NCBI GenBank assembly: GCA_900545755.1
Contig: URAG01000005.1
Span: forward strand, 1-56,277
Direction: 5' to 3'
Origin: an uncultured Cloacibacillus sp.
GTDB taxonomy: Bacteria > Synergistota > Synergistia > Synergistales > Synergistaceae
Length of the DNA: 56,277 nucleotides
The notes below the pieces were generated by a model that searched no databases, had not been told where the DNA came from, and saw only the letters and a list, made by a program, of their open reading frames with translations. Within the stretch, counting starts at the first letter, position 1, and the number at the start of each line of letters is the position of its first letter. Position numbers and translations under genes: made by a program. Below, in pieces: positions 9,428 through 18,576 of this stretch.

Positions 9428-10336
9428 ATGAGATTAGCTACATTCCGCAAATGGAACGTCGAGCGCGCGGGGCTCGTCACTAAGTCCGGCGTCCTGCCGC
9501 TGACGGCGCTCGGCCTGCGCGCGGGCTTCGAGCCCGAGGGCGAACTGCTTCCCCTTATCGAGAAGGAGCAGCTTGAGCCGCTGACCGAATGGTACAATGC
9601 CTGCGGCAGAGTCGAAGCTGAGGCGCTTGCCGAAAAAGAGGCTATACCGTACGGCGAAGTCGTCTACGGCCCGCTTTACAGGAACCCGCCCAGAATTTTC
9701 GGCATCGGCCTCAACTACAAGGACCACGCGGGCGACCTCGGAGAAAAGACGCCGCAGGTCTTCCCCGGAAGTTTCTACAAGCCCGCCTCTTGCATAGCGG
9801 GTCCCGGCGACGAGATAAAAATCCCTGCGCTGCCCGAGGCGCAGAAGACGACCGCGGAGGGCGAACTCGGCGTCATCATAGGCAAAAAATGTAAATTCAT
9901 CGAAGAAAGCGATTGGCTCAAATACGTCGCTGGCTACACGACGATACTCGACATGACCGAAGAGTCGATACTGCGCCTCAACCCACGCTACCTGACCATC
10001 GTCAAGGGCTTCGACACATTCTTTACCTTTGGCCCGCAGCTCGTGACGCCTGATGAAGTTCCCGACGTCTCGGCGCTCGAGGTCGCAACCGTCCACAACG
10101 GCGAAATACACGCTAAGAACACCGTCTCGAACATGACCTTCAGTCCATCGCGCCTCGTCGCGCTCGTCTCGCACATGCAGGGCTGGCTGCCCGGCGACGT
10201 ACTCTCGACCGGAACGCCGCGCGCGGTACATATTCAGGACGGCGACGTAGCCGAATGCCGCATAACTGGGCCGGACGGCTTCGCCTTCGAGCCGCTCGTC
10301 AACCCGGTAATCGACCTGAAAATCCGAAATAAATAA
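9428..10336 (+). CDS. Fumarylacetoacetate hydrolase family protein
   Basis: A 302-residue protein of the FAH superfamily, whose members hydrolyse or decarboxylate beta-diketo/acylpyruvate acids using Mg2+ or Mn2+. The core carries IFGIGLNYKDHAGDLGE (~residues 93-110), FYKPASCIAGPGDEI, the metal-ligand pair in TAEGELGVIIGKKC, and FTFGPQLVTPDEVPD, then LVSHMQGWLPGDVLSTGTPRAV. The N-terminal ~70 residues form the smaller lead-in domain. Starts 20 bases after the aminotransferase behind GGAAGGGAG. Within this operon it probably acts on the keto acid or its derivative; the substrate is unknown. Confidence 0.9.
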   Translation: MRLATFRKWNVERAGLVTKSGVLPLTALGLRAGFEPEGELLPLIEKEQLEPLTEWYNACGRVEAEALAEKEAIPYGEVVYGPLYRNPPRIFGIGLNYKDHAGDLGEKTPQVFPGSFYKPASCIAGPGDEIKIPALPEAQKTTAEGELGVIIGKKCKFIEESDWLKYVAGYTTILDMTEESILRLNPRYLTIVKGFDTFFTFGPQLVTPDEVPDVSALEVATVHNGEIHAKNTVSNMTFSPSRLVALVSHMQGWLPGDVLSTGTPRAVHIQDGDVAECRITGPDGFAFEPLVNPVIDLKIRNK

Positions 10337-10351
10337 GAGGAGGAAACAGAC

Positions 10352-11140
10352 ATGGATCTCGGACTTAAAGGCAAAAGCGCGCTCGTAATGGCTTCGAGCA
10401 GCGGGCTCGGCAAAGCGATCGCCTGCGAGCTAGCGCGCGAGGGCGCGAATGTGATGATATTCTCGCCTTTCGAGGACCAGCTCAAGGAGGCGCAGGAGGA
10501 CATCTTCAAAGAAACCGGCAACCGCCCTGAGTTCTTCGTCGGAAGCATCACGAACCCAGAAGACATAAAAGCTCTCGTCAAAACGACGGCGGAGAAGTGC
10601 GGCCCGATATACGCGCTCGTCAACAACACCGGCGGCCCGAAGCCAGGCCCCTTCGACGCCTTCAACGACAAGGACTGGCAGGACGCCTACGAGCTCTGCC
10701 TGCTCTCGTACATCCGCACGATACGCGAGGTTCTTCCCTATATGCGCGCGCAAGGCGGCGGACGCATCCTCTGCTCCACCTCGTCCTCTGTCAAGGCCGT
10801 TCTCGACAACCTAATCCTTTCGAACACCTTCCGCATGGGCGTCGTCGGCCTCGCAAAGACGTTATCGCAGGAGCTCGGAAAGGACAACATCCTCGTCAAC
10901 GTAATAGCGCCGGGACGTATCGGCACCGCGCGCATAGAGCAGCTCGACAAAATGCGCGCCGAGAAGGCAGGACTCACAGTAGAAGAGCTCCAGAAAAAAG
11001 CTTTTGCCGGAATCCCGCTCGGCCGCTACGGACGCCCCGACGAATACGGTAAACTCGCCGCGTTCCTCTGCGCGCCGTCGAACACCTTCATCACCGGACA
11101 GACGGTGCTCGTCGACGGCGGAATGGTGAAAGCGATATAA
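10352..11140 (+). CDS. Short-chain dehydrogenase/reductase
   Basis: A 262-residue classical-type SDR. The cofactor-binding segment is ASSSGLGKAIACELAREGANV (residues ~10-30, a TGxxxGxG variant in which the first residues are A-S-S-S), then NNTGGPKPG (NNAG-like), a catalytic Ser in LCSTSSS, and LGKDNILVNVIAPGRIGT; the ending FITGQTVLVDGGM is standard. The YxxxK region is atypical: where Y-x3-K is expected the sequence reads NTFRMGVVGLAKT, so the Tyr is apparently replaced by Phe and the Lys position by Val. Such changes occur in divergent SDRs and may reduce or change activity. It is the third gene of the operon, behind AGAGGAGGAAA, and is followed by a 12-bp terminator. Confidence 0.88.
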   Translation: MDLGLKGKSALVMASSSGLGKAIACELAREGANVMIFSPFEDQLKEAQEDIFKETGNRPEFFVGSITNPEDIKALVKTTAEKCGPIYALVNNTGGPKPGPFDAFNDKDWQDAYELCLLSYIRTIREVLPYMRAQGGGRILCSTSSSVKAVLDNLILSNTFRMGVVGLAKTLSQELGKDNILVNVIAPGRIGTARIEQLDKMRAEKAGLTVEELQKKAFAGIPLGRYGRPDEYGKLAAFLCAPSNTFITGQTVLVDGGMVKAI

Positions 11141-11176
11141 AGGGCCGAGTTTTCGAAATAGAAGCAGGATTCACGC

Positions 11177-11213
11177 CGCGGGCTCCGCATATGCGCGGAG
11201 CCCGCGCTCTTTC
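11177..11213 (+). terminator. Terminator of the aminotransferase-FAH-SDR operon
   Basis: Perfect 12-bp stem CGCGGGCTCCGC (11177-11188) / GCGGAGCCCGCG (11195-11206), followed by CTCTTTCC. Confidence 0.75.
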
Positions 11214-11230
11214 CATTCTCGCGCGCCGTA

Positions 11231-11258
11231 TTGACCGCGCGCATAAATATGTTATAGT
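11231..11258 (+). promoter_or_regulatory. Sigma-70 promoter of the DMT transporter
   Basis: TTGACC (11231-11236), 16 bases, TATAGT (11253-11258); start near 11265, about 40 bases before the chosen ATG. Confidence 0.65.
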
Positions 11259-11303
11259 CTGCGTAATCCGCGCCTCGGCGCCGATATGCGAAGGGATGGG
11301 AAA

Positions 11304-12209
11304 ATGAGGCTCAACAACTACTGGCGCGGCGCGCTGCTCGCGCTAACCGCCGCCGTCTGCTGGGGGATAATCAGCCCCGTAGCGAAGGTGCTCGCCGCCG
11401 CGGGGATAGATTTGATGTCAGTTATGGTCTTCCGTTCGCTCTTCACTCTCGCCGCCTCCGGGCTTTTTCTCCTCTTCTGCGAGGGGCGCGAAGCTTTTCG
11501 CCTCGACGCCGGGCACAGGCGCTTTTATATAATATCTGGCCTTCTCTCCGTGGCGTTCGCGGGCGGCGGGTTCCTGACCTCGCTCGAATATCTTTCCGTA
11601 CCGGAAGCGCTCGTCATCCATTATACTTTCCCGCTCGCGGCGATAATGGGCTCGCTCTGCATCACGCACGAGCGCCCGACCGCGCTCCAGTGCGCCGCCG
11701 GCCTCCTCATAGTCTGCGGCGTATTCATCGGCATGGGCGGCAGCTTGGGCGCGCTGATGAATATTTCGCTGCCCGGTCTCTTCTGGGGGCTGCTTGCAGT
11801 CGTCGGCATGGCTGGGCAGGCGCTCGTTACGCGCCGCTTCTCGCTTGGGCATAAGGTGGACGAGTTCCGCCTGCTCTTCTTCTCGAACGCCGTCGGCATC
11901 GTCCTGCTCTTTGCCTTCAAGACGCTCTGGTACGGATGGGGCGACCTTGCGAACTTCACGTTGCCGCTTTTTTTGCTGATGATGCTCCAGGCCTTCACGG
12001 GAAGCCTCGTTGCATACGGCGTCTTCTTCGCCGCGCTCAAATGCATCCCCGCGGCGATGGCGAGCCTGCTATGCACGATGGAGATAGTCGTCGCCGTAGT
12101 GCTGACGGCGGTCTTCGTCCATCAGATCCCGTCCATACACGAAGTCATAGGCTGTGCGCTGATACTCGTCGCGATAGCCTGCACCGCAGTGCCGGCGCGT
12201 CACAGGTAG
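11304..12209 (+). CDS. EamA/DMT-superfamily transporter
   Basis: A 301-residue inner-membrane protein with two EamA repeats, about ten hydrophobic segments. Repeat 1 begins GALLALTAAVCWGIISPVAKVLAAAGIDLMSVMVFRSLF; repeat 2 begins near LPGLFWGLLAVVGMAGQALVTRRF and ends with ECS-type CTMEIVVAVVLTAVF. Members export metabolites or amino acids or import sugars; the substrate cannot be assigned. The ATG at 11304 is preferred to 11286, because AAGGGATGGG precedes it. Single gene with its own promoter. A second member of the family is at 35159. Confidence 0.9.
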   Translation: MRLNNYWRGALLALTAAVCWGIISPVAKVLAAAGIDLMSVMVFRSLFTLAASGLFLLFCEGREAFRLDAGHRRFYIISGLLSVAFAGGGFLTSLEYLSVPEALVIHYTFPLAAIMGSLCITHERPTALQCAAGLLIVCGVFIGMGGSLGALMNISLPGLFWGLLAVVGMAGQALVTRRFSLGHKVDEFRLLFFSNAVGIVLLFAFKTLWYGWGDLANFTLPLFLLMMLQAFTGSLVAYGVFFAALKCIPAAMASLLCTMEIVVAVVLTAVFVHQIPSIHEVIGCALILVAIACTAVPARHR

Positions 12210-12224
12210 CAGCTTTTCATAATT

Positions 12225-13016
12225 TCAGAAGCATACGGAAAACCGGAGGCCGCGCGAGCGGCACTCGTCTTCTATGCGAGCTTTCAGCGCGCGCCAGTAG
12301 GTGCGGTCGCCTTCGTTGTATATGCGGCGGTAGAGCGGCGCGAGGCTGGGGCGCAGATTTTTGACGAAGTTCAGGATTTTTTCCCGGTTGCCCGCGCGCA
12401 GGTTCAGCGTGTCGAAGGTCATCGACGATACGAACGGCGCGCAGGCTTCTATGATTTTCGCGCAGTCTGTGATTCCGGGGAATATCGGCGCGGCCATGAC
12501 GCCCAGCTCGACGCCTGCGTCTTTCAGCGCCACCATCGCCGCGAGCTTCTTCGCGGGGCTTGACGCGTGCGGCTCGGCCCTGCGGCGGAAATCGTCGTCA
12601 AGCGAGCTGAATGAGAACACGACCTTGACGCGCGGGAATTCTTTGAAAATGTCGGCGTCGCGCGCGACGAGCGCGGATTTCGTAATTACCGTTACGTCGG
12701 GCCGCGCGGGGACGAGCGAGCGCAGGATGGCGCGCGTCACGCCTGCGCGTTCTTCGTATGGGTTGTAGGCGTCGGTCATCGACGAGAGAAGGATGCTGCG
12801 GCGGTAGAGCTTCGCGAGGTCGGGCTGCGCGGCGGGACGTTTTACGTCGAGATACGACCCCCACGGCTCGCCACGCTCCGCGGCGCCGCGCATACATGCG
12901 GCGTAGCAGTAAAGGCAGCCGTGGGGGCAGCCGATATATGGGTTTATCACGAAGTCCGCGCCGAGCCTCGTCGGCGATAGCAAACTTCGGGCTTTTACGT
13001 AGCGGACTACGACCAT
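12225..13016 (-). CDS. Radical SAM protein, SPL/Rv2578c-like
   Basis: A 263-residue protein with the radical SAM cluster motif C-x3-C-x2-C in GCPHGCLYCYAACM (~residues 29-42), an adjacent INPYIGC lead-in, SSMTDAYNPYEE (~95) and KSALVARDADIF. This arrangement (NPY-x-GC-x2-GC-x-YCYA) is typical of the spore-photoproduct-lyase-like subfamily with no known substrate, widespread in non-sporulating bacteria. True SplB needs a conserved C-terminal cysteine for H-atom transfer; a cysteine exists close to the C-terminus (FSVCF) and another in EDECRSR, but equivalence is unclear. It runs convergent with the DMT gene. Confidence 0.85.
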   Translation of the reverse strand: MVVVRYVKARSLLSPTRLGADFVINPYIGCPHGCLYCYAACMRGAAERGEPWGSYLDVKRPAAQPDLAKLYRRSILLSSMTDAYNPYEERAGVTRAILRSLVPARPDVTVITKSALVARDADIFKEFPRVKVVFSFSSLDDDFRRRAEPHASSPAKKLAAMVALKDAGVELGVMAAPIFPGITDCAKIIEACAPFVSSMTFDTLNLRAGNREKILNFVKNLRPSLAPLYRRIYNEGDRTYWRALKARIEDECRSRGLRFSVCF

Positions 13017-13081
13017 AAGCCACAGCCTTTCGTTTGCGCGCCGCCAGTTGCCGCGGCGCTCTTTTCAATGATTATACGTCG

Positions 13082-13109
13082 TTGACAAAGAATGGATAGA
13101 TGATAATAT
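13082..13109 (+). promoter_or_regulatory. Sigma-70 promoter of the symporter-pepT operon
   Basis: TTGACA (13082-13087), 16 bases, TAATAT (13104-13109). The ~145-base leader holds a stable hairpin GCGCCGCC/GGCGGCGC (13170-13193) that lacks a T-run. Confidence 0.65.
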
Positions 13110-13261
13110 CTGAACAAATTGCATGCGCGATTGGCGTTAATGAATATTTTTTCACAAACGTCTCACGCAGCGCCGCCTTGCTTTCGGCGGCGCACTGCAA
13201 AACGGGCGAGCGCCGCGGAATTCCGCGGAGTTTCGATAAATTCTCATAAGGAGCTGTTTTT

Positions 13262-14689
13262 ATGCACGCAAGCCCTCTTATCATCACATGTGTGGTCCTT
13301 TACCTCGCCGGCGTCCTCGGCGTCGGGCTGTACCTCACGAAGAAAAAGGTCAAAAATTCCGACGACTTCGCCGTCGCGAACCGCAGCCTTCCGACTATCG
13401 TCCTCATCGGCACGCTTCTGGCGACATGGTGCGGCGCAGGCGGCATCACTGGGTCGGCGAACCTTATCTGGCGCAACGGCCCGCTCTTCGGAATCCTGAT
13501 CTTCATGGGAGCGCCGATAGGTATGCTTCTTCTCTATCTAGTCTCGGGCCGTGTGCGCGAGGCGACCACCTACACGATTCCGGAGCTTTTTGAGATACGC
13601 TACGGGACGGCGGCGCGCGTCATAGCGACCGTCTGCATCGTCCTCGGCTACGTCGGCATCCTCTCGTCGCAGTTCACAGCAGCTGGCAACCTTATCAACC
13701 TTACGACCGGCGTCGGCCTCAACGACGCTGTAATCGTCTCGGGGCTCATCATGCTTATACTCGCTGTGACGGGCGGCATGATAAGCGTCGCATATACTGA
13801 CGCTATCGGGGCGTTCCTTTTCGTCGGCGGCTTCCTCGTCGCGATACCGATACTCTCGGGGCAGGTCGACGGCGGATTTTTCGGCGTCTTCGCGAACCTT
13901 CCAGAAGGGCGCGATTCCTTCATCGGCAGCCTGAATTTTGTACAGGCGCTCGGCTACATCTTCCCGATATTCTTCTTAGTCCTCGGCGACCAGAACATGA
14001 TCCAGCGCATGGGCGCTGCTAAAGACGTAAAGACGGCAAAGCAGTCCGGCCTCGGCCTCGTTATCTCGGAGATAATCGTCTGCGCGCTCATCATAACTGT
14101 GACTACGACGGGCATCTACCTGCTACCGAACATCGACCGCCCCGATACGGTCATCTTCCAACTCGCTATCAACTTCCTGCCGCCGCTTTTCGGAGGCGTA
14201 CTGATGGCGGCTTGTATGTCTTTCATCATCACTACTGGGGACTCTTACATATTGACGATTTCCTCGAACGTCACTTACGACATCTGGCATCGCTTCTTAC
14301 ATCGCGACGCGACCGACCGCGAAAAGCTTATGACGCTGCGCATATCCGCCGTCGCGATATCTGTGCTTGCCTACGTCATGGGGCGTTTCTTCCCCGATAT
14401 TCTGTCCATCCAGATGTATGCTTACTCGATGTACGGCGCATCTGTGACGCCGGCGCTGGTCTGCGCGCTTTTTGCGAAGAACGTGACGAAGGCTGGCGGC
14501 GTGTGCGGCATCCTTGCGGGCGGAGTTGGGACTATAATCTGGGAGATAGTGCTTAAATCGCCTTTCGGCATAAAGAGTGCGATAATAACAGTGCCTTTAT
14601 CGTTTGCAGTTATCTTTATAGTATCGGCTATGACGAAGGAAAGCGGAGTCGTTCCATTGTCGCAGGTCTACAGAGGCAGAAGAGCATAG
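13262..14689 (+). CDS. Sodium:solute symporter (SSS family)
   Basis: A 475-residue inner-membrane carrier with 12-13 hydrophobic segments. It has the family features YLAGVLGVGLYLTKKKVKNSDDFAVANRSLP (first helix plus the conserved loop), LLATWCGAGGITGSANLIWRNG, GGMISVAYTDAIGAFLFVGG (signature region with the sodium-site residues) and GDQNMIQRMGAAKD. SSS carriers use a sodium gradient to import proline, pantothenate, sugars, acetate or other solutes; this subtype is not resolved. It is co-transcribed with pepT 21 bases downstream, which favours an amino-acid, peptide or organic-acid substrate in an amino-acid-fermenting organism. AAGGAG precedes the ATG. Confidence 0.92.
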   Translation: MHASPLIITCVVLYLAGVLGVGLYLTKKKVKNSDDFAVANRSLPTIVLIGTLLATWCGAGGITGSANLIWRNGPLFGILIFMGAPIGMLLLYLVSGRVREATTYTIPELFEIRYGTAARVIATVCIVLGYVGILSSQFTAAGNLINLTTGVGLNDAVIVSGLIMLILAVTGGMISVAYTDAIGAFLFVGGFLVAIPILSGQVDGGFFGVFANLPEGRDSFIGSLNFVQALGYIFPIFFLVLGDQNMIQRMGAAKDVKTAKQSGLGLVISEIIVCALIITVTTTGIYLLPNIDRPDTVIFQLAINFLPPLFGGVLMAACMSFIITTGDSYILTISSNVTYDIWHRFLHRDATDREKLMTLRISAVAISVLAYVMGRFFPDILSIQMYAYSMYGASVTPALVCALFAKNVTKAGGVCGILAGGVGTIIWEIVLKSPFGIKSAIITVPLSFAVIFIVSAMTKESGVVPLSQVYRGRRA

Positions 14690-14710
14690 AACAAAGGAGA
14701 GACGGATAAA

Positions 14711-15934
14711 ATGGCGGAGCTTCTCGACAGATTCCTCAAATACGTAAAAATAGACACGGAGTCGGCCTACGGACAGGCCGCCGTGCCTAGCACGGAGAAA
14801 CAGCGTGCACTAGCCGTAGCGCTCGCTGGCGAGCTGCGCGAGCTTGGAGCTGAAGGGGTTGCTGTTTCGGAATCGGGATGCGTTTACGGGAAAATCCCCG
14901 CGAACTGCGACGGCGCGCCCGCGATAGGCTTCAGCGCGCACCTTGATACCTCGCCTGACCTCAGCGGCAGGGACGTGAAGCCGCGCGTAGTGCGGAACTA
15001 CGATGGCGGCGACGTGACGCTCAACGAAGAGCTCGGCGTCGTCCTAAGCCCCGACAATTTCCCGCACATGAGGAACTACAAAGGCTGGGACCTTGTCGTG
15101 GCGGACGGCACGACGCTGCTCGGCGCGGACGACAAGGCGGGGCTCGCCGAGATAATGACGATGGCGCAGTACTTCCACGACAACCCCGGCGAGAAGCACG
15201 GCGAGATACAGTTCTTCTTCCCGACCGACGAGGAGATAGGCTGTCTCGGCGCTAAGACGCTCGACAAAAATCTGTTCAACCCGAAGTTCGCCTATACTCT
15301 CGACGGCGGCCCGCTTGGCGAGATAACCTACGAGACCTTCAACGCCGCCGCGGCGCGCGTCGATATAAAGGGAGTCAACATCCACCCGGGGCTCTCGAAA
15401 AATCAGATGAAGAACGCGATACTCATCGCGAACGAATTCATCAACATGCTGCCGCCCGCGGAGACGCCGTCGCATACCGAGGGCTACGAGGGCTACTACC
15501 ATGTGCTTGAATTCAGCGGCGAAGTGGAGCTCGCGACGCTGCGGCTGCTGCTGCGCGACCACGACGCGGAGAAACTTGAGGCGCGCAAGCAGAGGCTGCG
15601 CGACGTCGCGGAATTCCTTAACAAGGTTTACGGCGACGGGCGCGTGACGGTCGAGATAGAAGACACCTACCGCAACATCGGCGAGGCGATAAAGCCCTGC
15701 TTCGAGATAGTCGAGGCGATAGAGGCGGCGATGAGGGCCGAAGGCGTCGAGCCATTCTACACGCCGATGCGCGGCGGCACCGACGGCACGATACTCTCCT
15801 TCGAGGGCATCCCGTGCCCGAACATCTGCACAGGCGGCCATAATTTCCACGGCCGTTACGAATACGTGCCTGTTCAGTCGATGGCGAAAATCGCTAACAT
15901 ACTTATAGGCATCGTCAAAAGCTTCGCGAAATAG
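14711..15934 (+). CDS. pepT: Peptidase T (tripeptide aminopeptidase)
   Basis: Cytoplasmic zinc M20B aminopeptidase releasing the N-terminal residue of tripeptides. The 407-residue length is typical. Visible metal-site motifs: GFSAHLDTSPDLSG (His and catalytic Asp, ~residues 78-90), DGTTLLGADDKAGLAEI (bridging Asp), FFPTDEEIGCLGA (catalytic and ligand Glu), YTLDGGPLGE (Asp ligand), and CTGGHNFHGRYEYVP (final His ligand). The conserved MRGGTDGT is also present. It follows the sodium symporter in the same operon, so the unit probably feeds peptide-derived amino acids into fermentation. A strong terminator follows. Confidence 0.97.
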   Translation: MAELLDRFLKYVKIDTESAYGQAAVPSTEKQRALAVALAGELRELGAEGVAVSESGCVYGKIPANCDGAPAIGFSAHLDTSPDLSGRDVKPRVVRNYDGGDVTLNEELGVVLSPDNFPHMRNYKGWDLVVADGTTLLGADDKAGLAEIMTMAQYFHDNPGEKHGEIQFFFPTDEEIGCLGAKTLDKNLFNPKFAYTLDGGPLGEITYETFNAAAARVDIKGVNIHPGLSKNQMKNAILIANEFINMLPPAETPSHTEGYEGYYHVLEFSGEVELATLRLLLRDHDAEKLEARKQRLRDVAEFLNKVYGDGRVTVEIEDTYRNIGEAIKPCFEIVEAIEAAMRAEGVEPFYTPMRGGTDGTILSFEGIPCPNICTGGHNFHGRYEYVPVQSMAKIANILIGIVKSFAK

Positions 15935-15963
15935 CGCCAGGCGCGCCGAACTACGCGGAACGG

Positions 15964-15999
15964 ACGGACGCGGCGTAATCTTCGCCGCGTCCGTTTTTT
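15964..15999 (+). terminator. Intrinsic terminator of the symporter-pepT operon
   Basis: Perfect 12-bp stem ACGGACGCGGCG (15964-15975) / CGCCGCGTCCGT (15983-15994) with the T-run continuing to 15999. Confidence 0.9.
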
Positions 16000-16000
16000 G

Positions 16001-16039
16001 TATAAAAAGAGCCGCTGTTTCGCGGAAGAGGCGGCTCTT
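16001..16039 (-). terminator. Intrinsic terminator for the minus-strand protease gene
   Basis: On the minus strand AAGAGCCGC / GCGGCTCTT (9 bp) is followed by TTTTATA. It lies ~130 bases past the stop of the papain-like gene, back-to-back with the pepT terminator. Confidence 0.75.
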
Positions 16040-16126
16040 CTATGCAATTTTTGGCGTGCTCGCGATTTCGCGCGGCTTTTCGCAGCGGCCTTTCCTATGG
16101 CCGGCTCACACATCAGAACCCTATCT

Positions 16127-16160
16127 CCAAAGGCCGAGGACAAATTCCTGCGACCTTTGG
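16127..16160. other. Nested hairpin in the 3' region of the protease gene
   Basis: CCAAAGG (16127-16133) / CCTTTGG (16154-16160), with an inner AGGA (16137-16140) / TCCT (16146-16149). It has no T-run. It could be an mRNA 3' stabiliser or one copy of a dispersed intergenic repeat; only a genome-wide search would tell. Confidence 0.35.
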
Positions 16161-16170
16161 ACATTTGACC

Positions 16171-18333
16171 TTATAGCTTACTTAATTTTTTTAAAGCAAG
16201 CGGCATGATTATAAGCAGTGCAAGCGCTCCGAACCCGGCTGAGCATCCGCCTCCGCCCGTGCCGCCCGCTCCCCCGTCTTTTACCGCGGCAAGCAATACC
16301 GGCGCATCTGTAAAGAAGCGTGCGTAATCATCGATAGTGAACGTCACTCTGGTTATACGGCCGTTCCCAGGCGTGCACGGGAACGCCGCAAATTTCTCGT
16401 TGTCGTCCTTGTATGGAATCAAGGCATATAGCCTGCGGTTTATTCCAGTATCGACAGGATCTGATAGGACGGCGGTGACCGTGATCCGCCCCGTCGCGTC
16501 CTCTGGATGACTTATTTCAAGAGTGAATGACGTTAGAACGCTTATACTGCCAGCAGCTTCTTCATCCATGCCATCGATATTTGTAGCCCCGCTATATATG
16601 CCGGAAAGCAGCCTGTCAAGCGCATTATTTTCCGCTTCTTCGCTTATAACAGCGTTTATTACCACTCCGTTCGGCGCCGTCCCTGACAGAGACGGAGGAT
16701 TGGACTGCGCGATATATTCGCCTTCGCCAAACGCTTTAAGGCATATGCTTATATGCTGACCGCTTTCAACCCAGTCCATGATGTCGTAAAAGCTGATCCC
16801 GTCTTCTGAGACCCATCCTTCGCCAGGTTCCGACTCAGCCTGCGAGTAAACGCCGCCGAAAATATCCGTTTCGATTGGGACTACATATTGGTAATCTTTG
16901 TAGGTTACGTGCGTTTTTACCACGACAGAGAAATGTTCTCCAGCCTGAACCTGCACCGGCTCCTCGAACGTCACTGTGTTGTAGCCTGGCAGAAGCCCGT
17001 CAGTCGTTACAGCGGCAGCTTTTTCGCCGCTTAAAGGGGCGTCTTCGCGGCAGTTCCTATAGACTGCTATCTCATATTCGGTGCCAGCCTGGGGAACATA
17101 GAACGCAACGGAGGTTATCCTGTCTATGTTTTCTGCGGTGAAGATATTGGCAAACCATACATCGGCCTCGTTTTGCATATCATCGTCATATGGAGTGAAC
17201 CACGTTACGCAACCGAGTGGATCGTACTGATATATACGGTCTTCTGCCGCGGCCTCGGATGTCACGTAGGCGACGCCGTCGCAAAGCGTCTGTTCTTCAT
17301 AAGATACGTAGAAATACCCGCCGTCGCCCCAACCAGACCCCCAGCTATTGCGTACTATCCACGCGCCGTCCTGTTCCGGCTGATTCCCCTCTTGGAAATT
17401 CAGCCTTGAATAAGAATCATCCCATCCTACCAACGTTACGGCGTGGTTTGTACTTACGCCGCCACCGTCAGATCCATAATTCAGGCCGGTATAATAAGCG
17501 TTTGTCGTAGTATTGCGATATCGATCGTCGGCGTATATCCCGACCGAAAGAGCGCCGTAAAGCGTCAGCGCCCTCTTGAGAGTCTCGGCGCGGCCGTACG
17601 TCTGCCATACCGGTATCTCCATTTTCCCAGAATTACCTAAGTAGAAAGCCTGGTTGAGACGGTACTTTCTTTTGACTATAGGAGGCGTATAAACGGCCTC
17701 GACTGTATTTATGTTCTTAACTGTAGCGGCGCAGACGGAGCCCGTTCCACGCGAAAGCAGCGCAACGGCTTGCCAGTCGTTCCCGCCTGCATCGTAATAT
17801 TTTGCTGTACCCGGCACGGTAAAAGCCGGCATCCCGATAAAATCATGGAAAGAGTAATATGTAAGATACCATTCGGACAACTCAATTTCGCTATCGGCTA
17901 ACCCGTTTTTAATAAGGTTGGATTCTGTCGCCGCCATAGCTGAATATGCCCAGCAGTTGCCCAACTCATATTGGTTTCTGACCTCAGGCAGCATGCTTTG
18001 TTGTTTGCGGAGATCGTAGCTTGTAGGAATGCTTGTTTCTGTGCCTGACGCCGCCGCGGTAGAATTCACATTTCTCATCGCGACGTTCCACACCTTACCA
18101 TCTAAGTGCGCCCAACTAAGCGGTGAAGGGACGTAGCCGAAACTGCTCATGCCGTTGCCGCTGTGGGCACCGCCGGCTGTGCGGACCATGGACGAGGAAC
18201 CATCTTCTACGTCGCGCATATACTCGACATACGCAGGATTAAGCGGCGCAAGGGCCGCGAAAGCTACCCCAGAGCCCGGTGCCAGATTGACGCAAAAACA
18301 CAAAAGCACCGCTAATATTTTCAATAATTTCAT
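16171..18333 (-). CDS. Papain-family (C1A) secreted cysteine protease with lectin-like domain and Synerg-CTERM tail
   Basis: A 720-residue exoprotein. Residues 1-28 form a signal peptide (MKLLKILAVLLCFCVNLAPGSGVAFA). The C1A domain starts at YDLRK (~106) and holds the oxyanion Gln and catalytic Cys127 in Q-x4-GNCWAYS, His297 in STNHAVTLVGW and Asn329 in IVRNSWGSGWGDGGYFYVSY. A beta-rich region follows (~350-510: FTAENIDRITSVAFYVPQAGTEYEIAVYRN, then VTFEEPVQVQAGEHFSVVVKT), matching the lectin-like domain that follows such peptidases in anaerobes. The end has a Gly-rich linker, GGCSAGFGALALL and a basic LKKLSKL, matching the Synerg-CTERM sorting signal restricted to Synergistetes. It probably degrades extracellular protein to feed amino-acid fermentation while surface-linked or processed at the tail. 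Confidence 0.93.
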   Translation of the reverse strand: MKLLKILAVLLCFCVNLAPGSGVAFAALAPLNPAYVEYMRDVEDGSSSMVRTAGGAHSGNGMSSFGYVPSPLSWAHLDGKVWNVAMRNVNSTAAASGTETSIPTSYDLRKQQSMLPEVRNQYELGNCWAYSAMAATESNLIKNGLADSEIELSEWYLTYYSFHDFIGMPAFTVPGTAKYYDAGGNDWQAVALLSRGTGSVCAATVKNINTVEAVYTPPIVKRKYRLNQAFYLGNSGKMEIPVWQTYGRAETLKRALTLYGALSVGIYADDRYRNTTTNAYYTGLNYGSDGGGVSTNHAVTLVGWDDSYSRLNFQEGNQPEQDGAWIVRNSWGSGWGDGGYFYVSYEEQTLCDGVAYVTSEAAAEDRIYQYDPLGCVTWFTPYDDDMQNEADVWFANIFTAENIDRITSVAFYVPQAGTEYEIAVYRNCREDAPLSGEKAAAVTTDGLLPGYNTVTFEEPVQVQAGEHFSVVVKTHVTYKDYQYVVPIETDIFGGVYSQAESEPGEGWVSEDGISFYDIMDWVESGQHISICLKAFGEGEYIAQSNPPSLSGTAPNGVVINAVISEEAENNALDRLLSGIYSGATNIDGMDEEAAGSISVLTSFTLEISHPEDATGRITVTAVLSDPVDTGINRRLYALIPYKDDNEKFAAFPCTPGNGRITRVTFTIDDYARFFTDAPVLLAAVKDGGAGGTGGGGCSAGFGALALLIIMPLALKKLSKL

Positions 18334-18576
18334 AAGTTGTTTCCTCCAATGCGCAATCTAAACGACTTATCTACCGTTTTTATTTTAATGCCACATAGTG
18401 TCCATCAGCAAGCGGCATTTATCACCACGAAACGCGCCGCTTCGTCCACTATAAGGTATGCGAGACGTAAAAAATTCCGGATCATGATTTGAACGCCCCA
18501 GCCGAACATAGTCATGCGCTCCGCATCGGTTTCATGATTTTCCCACGGCACAGCGCGGCAGCAATAGGGCGGCTCG

